In this document: piece by piece, positions 58,083 through 64,000 of the stretch
Layout of the letters: each line of letters opens with the position of its first letter
Numbering within the stretch: position 1 is the first letter of the stretch
Assembly (NCBI GenBank): GCA_907163375.1
Contig: CAJQUW010007096.1
Span: 124,001-188,000 of the forward strand
Source: Prostheceraeus crozeri
Lineage: Eukaryota; Platyhelminthes; Polycladida; Euryleptidae
Reading direction: 5' to 3'
Length of the DNA: 64,000 nt
Notes under the pieces: generated by a model
What the model was told of the DNA's origin: nothing
The model's database searches: none
Seen by the model: only the letters and a program-made list of their open reading frames with translations
Position numbers and translations under genes: made by a program

Positions 58083-60294
58083 TTGCTTTCGAGCCATCGG
58101 ATTGGATGATCTGATGCACACCTCTAATTGACATCACCTTAGTCTTCTGTGAGCTGAATATTAGCCTATTTGATCCATTTTCCATGGTTGTCTGGTCGCC
58201 AACACGAATTTCTGCAGGGAACAAGTCCAAAATGAGACTTTCACAGAACAATGCACGCCTTTTTATGCTGCTGAGTTCTGCCCGGTTCTTCTTATTGTCA
58301 GACAGGATCAAAGAAAATCACATGCATATCCATCGGTAAGCAAATTGAGAATTTCAACGTTTTTCTGATTAAGTGAAAAGCACTGAGTCTGAAGCCATAA
58401 TTCAGTGTGCCATGGAGTGTCGTCAGATCACTTCATATCATGATTGCGAACCATAGCCTACAAAGCTCAACACATTCAGATTTAGCAAGCCTCCTAATGT
58501 CGGTAAATGAAACATTTTTGGCGAATTTAGTCATGTTAACTGCTTTTGACGGAAGGTTATTCATTGTGATTATAAAAACAAGTCATTCCGCTCTCTGGAC
58601 TTTCTTGCAGGATGGAAAATTAAAATAAAAACAAGTATCTAAGTAAAATCCCGACGCTTCATCTCAGAGAGACATGGGTAGCTAGTGAACCTTTTATTTC
58701 AATTTTTCTTTTTGCAATAAAGTCCAGGGAGCTGAATAACTTGATTCTACAATCACAAATTTAGCTGCATTTTCCCATTCTCGCATACATTACCCATCAG
58801 AAGCATGACAAAAAAAATTAAGACATAAATTGGCCAAAACATTTCATTTTTCGACATTAGGAAGCTTGATACAGTCGCTTGATAATGACTGGCGGTGTCG
58901 GTCGAAAGCGGTGGCGATAAAGTGTTTTTTACTTTTTTACTTTCTGATATTTCCATCAAATATGGAGTGTCCTCCTACTGACAATATTAGGAAGCTTGCT
59001 TTATCTGAATGTGTGTAGCTTCATAGACAAAAGTACACGAACATGATGGGAAATTATCTGAAGACATTCCATGCCTTTAAACTGAAACATTGAAAATACT
59101 ATTTTGCAGAAAATTTCATTGGCTTCCAATTGGATGTACATGCCTTTTCTATCCTGTCTGACAAAAAAGGGAATCAGGTAGAACTCGGCAGTCGCGTAGA
59201 TTCAGAATAGCCGTAGGGTGCTCATCATTCTGTGAATGTATCATTATCGGCCTTGTTCCTGCAGAAACTCGGACTGGCGATCGATTATGTTTTTAAGACA
59301 CTCCGTGCTTAGCGCTGAGACTTGACTGACGCTTGCAGTGCCATGTAAACGAGGATGTGATAATCTTAGTTTATAAGTAATTAAAGCCACCAAATTCATT
59401 TTGATGAAATCAAAAACTTATGTCTTGCACAATGCATTTCTTCCTTTTTCATCAAGTGCAATTCCAGCTAGCAGCATCACAAGACATTTGCAAGTCAAAT
59501 TATGAGAGTCGAACTGCTGTGGCAATTTTAGTATAAAGTACCACATCAACAGCAAACACACATTAGGAATGACAATCTCTCGTTATTTGACGCGAAAATC
59601 TCGACCTATGCTCGCAAAATGACTTTGCTTCCGACCTTTACCTACGTTGGTAGCTTTAGTCTCTGTTATGCTTCCCTTAATATCAAGATTATTTGAAGCT
59701 CAATTGTTATTAGTCCATATCTCGTAGCTCTGATAGATGTGATGGGTTTGCATACCCTTAATTATGTTCATAGATTTATTACTGCAGAAGTAACATGATT
59801 CATAAATGATTTCAGGTTTTGTATATTTCATTCAGTCCAATGTTTGCAATCGAATGAGAATGGACGAAATGCATTGTGCACGATATTAGTTTTTGATTTT
59901 ATCAAAATGAATTTGATGGCTTTATATATCTATAAACTAAGAAAAGGGAAATCAGTTTTTAAAGATGTGATAATTGACCTTTATTCAAACACGATAAATA
60001 TCAAGGACATTTCCTTAATATACATGTGTCAAGCATGCCATTCATCCGCGGATCCCCGAACTTCCGCGGGGTCCCTGTTGATCTAAATAGTATGAAAATG
60101 TTGGGTTCAAGGACATTCTCTGAGTAGAAAATGATAACATAGCAGCATTAAATAAAAGTATCTTGACCAACTTAAGATCAGCATAAATTACCAACAAACT
60201 TGATGGCTAGCAAGGTATGCTGCAAGGAACCCCTCAACTGGCTAGATTGCCTCGAAGGGCCCTTGTCAATACTTGAAGAGGAGGGCCCGATGAC

Positions 60295-60400
60295 CCCTTC
60301 GTCAAAAAGATTGCATGAGAAGAGCCCATTCGTCAGCAAAATTGATGAGAAGATCCCCTTCGTCAACAAGATTGATGAGAAGGGCTCCTTCGTCAGCGAG
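60295..60400. repeat. 30-bp minisatellite, 3.5 units
   Basis: Units of 30 bases (CCCTTCGTCAGCAAGATTGA followed by TGAGAAGA) start at 60295, 60325, 60355 and 60385. The length is a multiple of three and both strands stay open; + reads PFVSKIDEKI repeats. No splice sites or neighbours support a protein. Confidence 0.75.
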
Positions 60401-60449
60401 TCTATTGCAGTGATTCTTCTGCAATAATCAGAAATTAAGATTTTAATTC

Positions 60450-60997
60450 CTCTGGGTGGTTCTGCCAAGTTCGCAAGAAAACTACTCTGGGGAATATCTT
60501 CGTAATGCGGGCGAATTTTATAGATCCGATTACAAATTTGTGATAAGGAGTTTCGAATTAGTGTGAGTGGATAGATTTTGCTGAGAAATTCTCAGGATTA
60601 AAAGTGGTTCCGCCAACTTCACAATCAGATATATGAAAAAATGAAATTCGGATTTCCGGCTGAAAAATGCATTGTTTTGAAAACATGAGACATATATTTA
60701 TCATCAGCTCAATATGATGGAGCAGGCTGGACAAAAAGAAATTGATTTGATGCGCCTATCAGCAAGACTCAACAATTGGCTCCACTGAGTGGTTCCGCTA
60801 ACTTCGCAGTGGAATCACTTTCGTCTTTAAACTTAAATTTCTCCAAGACAACTGAGAATTTGTAGAATGTGCGGCCAGATGCGTGATAAGGAGGCTGAAA
60901 TTGATAAAGTATAAGTTGTTTCGAGTAGAATTCGGCTGCAATAAAAAATGGTTCCGCTGGGTGGTTCCGTCGGGTGGTTCCGTCAACTTCACACACG
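60450..60997. repeat. Interspersed GTGGTTCCGYCAACTTC motifs
   Basis: Occurs near 60454 (GGTGGTTCTGCCAAGTTCGC), 60605, 60788, and as a triplet at 60950-60997 (GGTTCCGCTGGGTGGTTCCG and GGTTCCGTCAACTTCACAC), all in the same orientation and spaced about 150-180 bases. It looks like a decayed satellite of about 170 bases. Confidence 0.55.
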
Positions 60998-61262
60998 TTA
61001 CAAAGGCATGTTTTCAAACCCTCAGTTGGATATGAAAGACTCATAGGCGCTACGGATGTATTTTATTTTGCATAACCTGGTTTAACACTATTTTTTGACG
61101 TATATTGGAGTTACTCTAAGTATCTGTGAAATAACCCCTCGGGTGATTAAATTTAAAACTGCGGATTTCTCAGAGTATTATCTGCTCTGTCGTTCGATAG
61201 ATTTCACTTATTGTCTTTGTATCATACCTGAATACTGAATGAACAGTTTTCTGTCTTTACAG

Positions 61263-62000
61263 CATCGGATAATTTCGATCAGGAAGTGATAGTATCAGAT
61301 AAAAACATGTCATCAGCTGATGTACAAAATTCAGCGGCAGAGGCAGATGTGGATGTTCTTCGGATAGAAAACGAAACTCTCAAGCAACAATTACAAGATG
61401 CAGAAGGCGAGAAAATGCAGCTAAATTCTACAATCAATGAATTGAAAGATCAACTGAAATCCTTAAAATCTAAATCTATTTCCGGAGGAGATGGTGACAG
61501 TGAAGTGATGAATTTGAAGAAAGCGAATTCAAAATTGGAGAAGGATTTGCGAGTTCTGAGAGAAAAATACAACAATCAGGCCAAAGTAATGACAAGGAAA
61601 ATGAACATTCCATCCAAAGAAATTGACAAAACGGTGAAAGAAATCGAGCGGTTGGAACAACAATCCTCCAGACTTAAAATCTGCCTGCTAGACATGAGGT
61701 CAGAAATTGAGTCAGAGGTGAAATCAAAGTCAAAGAACGAAGAAACGGCTGGTGCAAAAGCAGATGTTGGGCGAGAGCCATCCAGATCAGAGTCGGCCAA
61801 TCATCCGAATGGACACAGCACCGAAACTGGTCGTCCGCCGAACGCTCGGAACTCAAGGGGACAGCCAAACTTTCGTAAACCGGAAACGGATCATTCAGCC
61901 CTAGGAGCTGAGGCAAAACCCGAGCCAATCGCTGCTAGAAGATCCGAACCAGAACCTCCACTGAAAGCCAATGATGATCAGAGCAAGGATATTTCACAAG
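61263..62000 (+). CDS. Internal exon of an unrecognised coiled-coil protein
   Basis: A 738-base exon between acceptor CTGTCTTTACAG (ending 61262) and donor GTAAGATTT (starting 62001), phase 1 at both ends, giving 246 codons without a stop. The first 160 or so residues are predicted coiled coil: VDVLRIENETLKQQLQDAEG, INELKDQLKSLKSKS, VMNLKKANSKLEKDLRVLRE and KEIERLEQQSSRLK show leucines at heptad spacing, with a glycine-rich break (ISGGDGDSE). The rest is polar and disordered, rich in S, P, R and E. Base composition is more GC-rich than the flanks, as expected for coding DNA. It could be part of a cytoskeletal or scaffold protein; I do not recognise the family. Neither adjoining exon was identified. 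If the reading frame began here, the first ATG would be at 61307, but the splice acceptor favours an internal exon. Confidence 0.7.
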
Positions 62001-63655
62001 GTAAGATTTGAACATTAAATAGAACCATGAATTTTAGGGTAGAAGTTTCTTAGTGTGAGAGGATTCACGAAAGATGTTTTGCTACCGATTAAAATGCCGA
62101 GACGCTGTATTAGCCAGTCGTTCCTCAGATTGTTCCTTATACTCTGTCAACCACTCCCCCAAATCACGTGCTGTCTTGAACTTGACGCAAGCGCCTGTGT
62201 AGCGTTTCTCAGTTTTGCGCTGTTCAGGATTGATGGTAGAGTCTGCTGCGCGATAAATGAACTACTGCGCTTGTCGGTGTATGCTTTCCTGCATTAGCTA
62301 GCGACCGATAGAATACGGGCGGGTCCACCTTGTGAATGTGAGGATCCCTACCTGTTTACCCCCCCCCCCAATCAAATGTCCTAATGTAATAAAAGTGTGG
62401 CTTTTAATCAGGAATTACAGCTGTATGATAGGATACATTATCAAGACGTTTTGAGACTTGTCGTTAGATGAAAGCATTTCGAGCTAAGCCGTGTTCTGCA
62501 CAGGACAAATGGTAAAGCACTTATTGAAATTCGGGGATAGTTACAAAAATGTATCAGCGAACAGTTGCTGCCGATTGAATCAAAGTCACTTTTGACGAAG
62601 AACTCATGTTTGACAGTCCGAGCTTTCGGCTAACATTCAGCTACTCATAATCATGGATAGTGGACATACTAGGACTGTTCTGCTCGTGTGGATAATGCCA
62701 CAGAATTAGATTCATCTGCGCGCACGGCTTCGGTTTCTACAATGGAAGTATCATATCTGTCCTTAACATTGAAATAGCACATCACGGAATTAGACAACTT
62801 GCTCCTTCTCGAATGGATAATTCGTATATCGCCTACTATTGGAAATGGCAAACAATAAGCTGTCAGCCAATTTTGGACACCAGAACCAGTGAGTGAGTGA
62901 CGTGCGTGCGGATTTCGGACACATCAAAACACACATCGCTGTCAGGCTACATTCGGTGTATGCAGTGAGAGATGCTGAGAAGAGGATGGCGAAAGCATCA
63001 GGTGAACCAACCTGCGTGCGCCTGCTATTTTCTTCAATAATGATCCGAAGGGCCAACATTATGGAGAAAACTCCTGCGCAATGATCTGAATTCTTTGAAT
63101 CTGAAGAAAACGTGGCAATCGAAGCACTTTGCTTGAACTCACATTAATCCGCAAGCGACGTATGACTTCTTTTCCCTAGCTCTGTAAGGTATTAGGAATA
63201 AGTTTTTGCCCACTTACTAAGTTCCAGCATGTGCCATCGTTTTGAATTAGACTTCACTTCTAGTAAACTGAAAGAGTAAAATCTTATTCTGTGGGATAAT
63301 GCACTTGTTCCTTTGTTGCATCTTCGCAAGGTGTGGAATTCACATGTATATCTCAGCACGGCTATTTGGCATAGCTCTTTCCAATGGTGATCTGTATTCA
63401 TTTGCCCTGACTCGCTTGCCCTATCACTGTTTAAAACAGTAACTATAATTTTACACATTCTTTGAATGATTTGTAATTTCGCCTAATTTTGGCTATAAAT
63501 CCCAAGGATTCTTAATTGTGGCACTGAAACAGTTGCATGCACTGAGAGGTCACGTACAAAATGATGTTGATAAGGCAATTCAATGCCTTCGGCTTTCACG
63601 AGATCGAAATAATATTACAATGCGCCTTGCTCCTGGCACCACCATAAGGAATAGC
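62001..63655. other. Presumed intron of the coiled-coil gene; no exon seen
   Basis: Starts at donor GTAAGATTT. Contains a run of ten or more C near 62357. The frames at 62055-62297 and 62790-63059 show no family motif. Confidence 0.45.
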
Positions 63656-63694
63656 TTGCCAGCTGGGAATCGAACCCAGTCCTCGAACTGCCAA
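63656..63694 (-). repeat. tRNA-like acceptor and T-arm minihelix
   Basis: On the minus strand, TTGGCAG (63694-63688), an eight-base link, the perfect T-arm CTGGGTTCGATTCCCAG (63679-63663) and CTGGCAA (63662-63656) follow each other. TTGGCAG and CTGGCAA pair at six of seven positions, like an acceptor stem stacked on a T arm, but D and anticodon arms are missing. GGTTCGATTCC matches the B-box consensus; no A box was found. A SINE or tRNA fragment is more likely than a functional tRNA. Confidence 0.45.
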
Positions 63695-64000
63695 CGCTGC
63701 GTGAAGATCACCAATATCAGCGAAGCCCACCCTCCGCGATCGTCAGGAGCAAGTAAAGCTTTCCGCACGCATTATGACGTTACCTTCCTGGTTTGTTAGC
63801 AACTGCCTCCGACGTCACCTTGGAATGTGCATGTGTACAACTGAAAATACATTAAGCAGTAACCTCTTTATTCATCATATGGACAGTTTAACTCACTTAC
63901 TTCGTCGCTTAACACTTTTGCTTCAATTTCCTATCTGTAGGTCTATCTACATGTTGAAAATCGTTGGCAATATAGCTTCATAAGCACATAATGCTTTAAG

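Larger units (their letters stand above)
56196..61262. other. No complete gene seen; repeats
   Basis: About 5 kb with short open frames lacking family motifs. It holds dispersed and tandem repeats listed separately. Part of it may be intron of the coiled-coil gene whose exon begins at 61263. Confidence 0.5.

Noticed and set aside
58033-58311. Minus-strand frame with IFSSQKTKVMSI, reminiscent of LINE reverse transcriptase
   Set aside because: Only about 12 residues resemble the motif and its start lies in a 34-bp tandem duplication; too weak to call.
63656-63694. Functional tRNA gene on the minus strand
   Set aside because: T arm and acceptor-like stem only; no D arm, no anticodon arm and no A box at a workable distance.

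Overview
The window looks like nuclear DNA of an animal, most likely a marine invertebrate. The sequence is AT-rich, has spliced genes with GT-AG introns and long non-coding stretches, and is dense in transposons of several classes (Copia, MULE with a FLYWCH finger, Penelope-like, hAT, piggyBac-like, LINE tail). The palindrome-like motif TAGGCCTAC recurs throughout. I lean toward a deuterostome such as an echinoderm or hemichordate, but this is a weak inference. No bacterial operons, rRNA genes or CRISPR arrays were seen.

Layout. Positions 1-21600 hold the 3' half of a + strand gene for a sodium-coupled neutral amino acid transporter-like protein (SLC38A11 type). Five exons can be placed with matching splice phases (4377-4444, 6493-6654, 9967-10079, 10143-10277, 21318-21596). 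Its introns carry a piggyBac-like non-autonomous element (191-2121), a foldback repeat, a 31-bp minisatellite, a hAT transposase remnant interrupted by a TA-flanked MITE, a 1.0-kb hAT-like element (12361-13374), a LINE tail and a pogo-like remnant. Positions 22900-34000 are a nest of mobile elements. A minus-strand MULE transposon (24931-32400, terminal repeats built of 16-bp units) carries a FLYWCH/MULE transposase gene with one intron, and that gene is split by a full-length Copia retrotransposon (25873-30388) flanked by the 5-bp duplication GCTCG. Positions 33785-38840 hold a Penelope-like element with reverse transcriptase and GIY-YIG endonuclease, lying between inverted repeats. Positions 44090-48290 are a pile of copies of one 0.8-kb non-autonomous repeat family, here called R1, which also occurs near 14.5, 16, 34 and 38 kb. 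Positions 51326-55080 are a complete DNA transposon with short terminal inverted repeats, a direct repeat CTAAAG on both sides, GTGATTCCGTTACC subterminal repeats and a minus-strand transposase-like gene that I cannot assign to a named superfamily. It is the best candidate here for something little described. Positions 55511-56187 are a hAT-type MITE with a perfect 8-bp target duplication. Positions 61263-62000 are an internal exon of an unrecognised coiled-coil protein gene on the + strand.

Only the transporter and the coiled-coil exon look like host genes; nearly all other coding signal belongs to transposons. Several transposon reading frames are broken by single-base shifts while their structural ends are almost perfect (the two Copia LTRs differ only by one 7-bp indel). 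This suggests either recently moved defective copies or uncorrected indels in the assembly.
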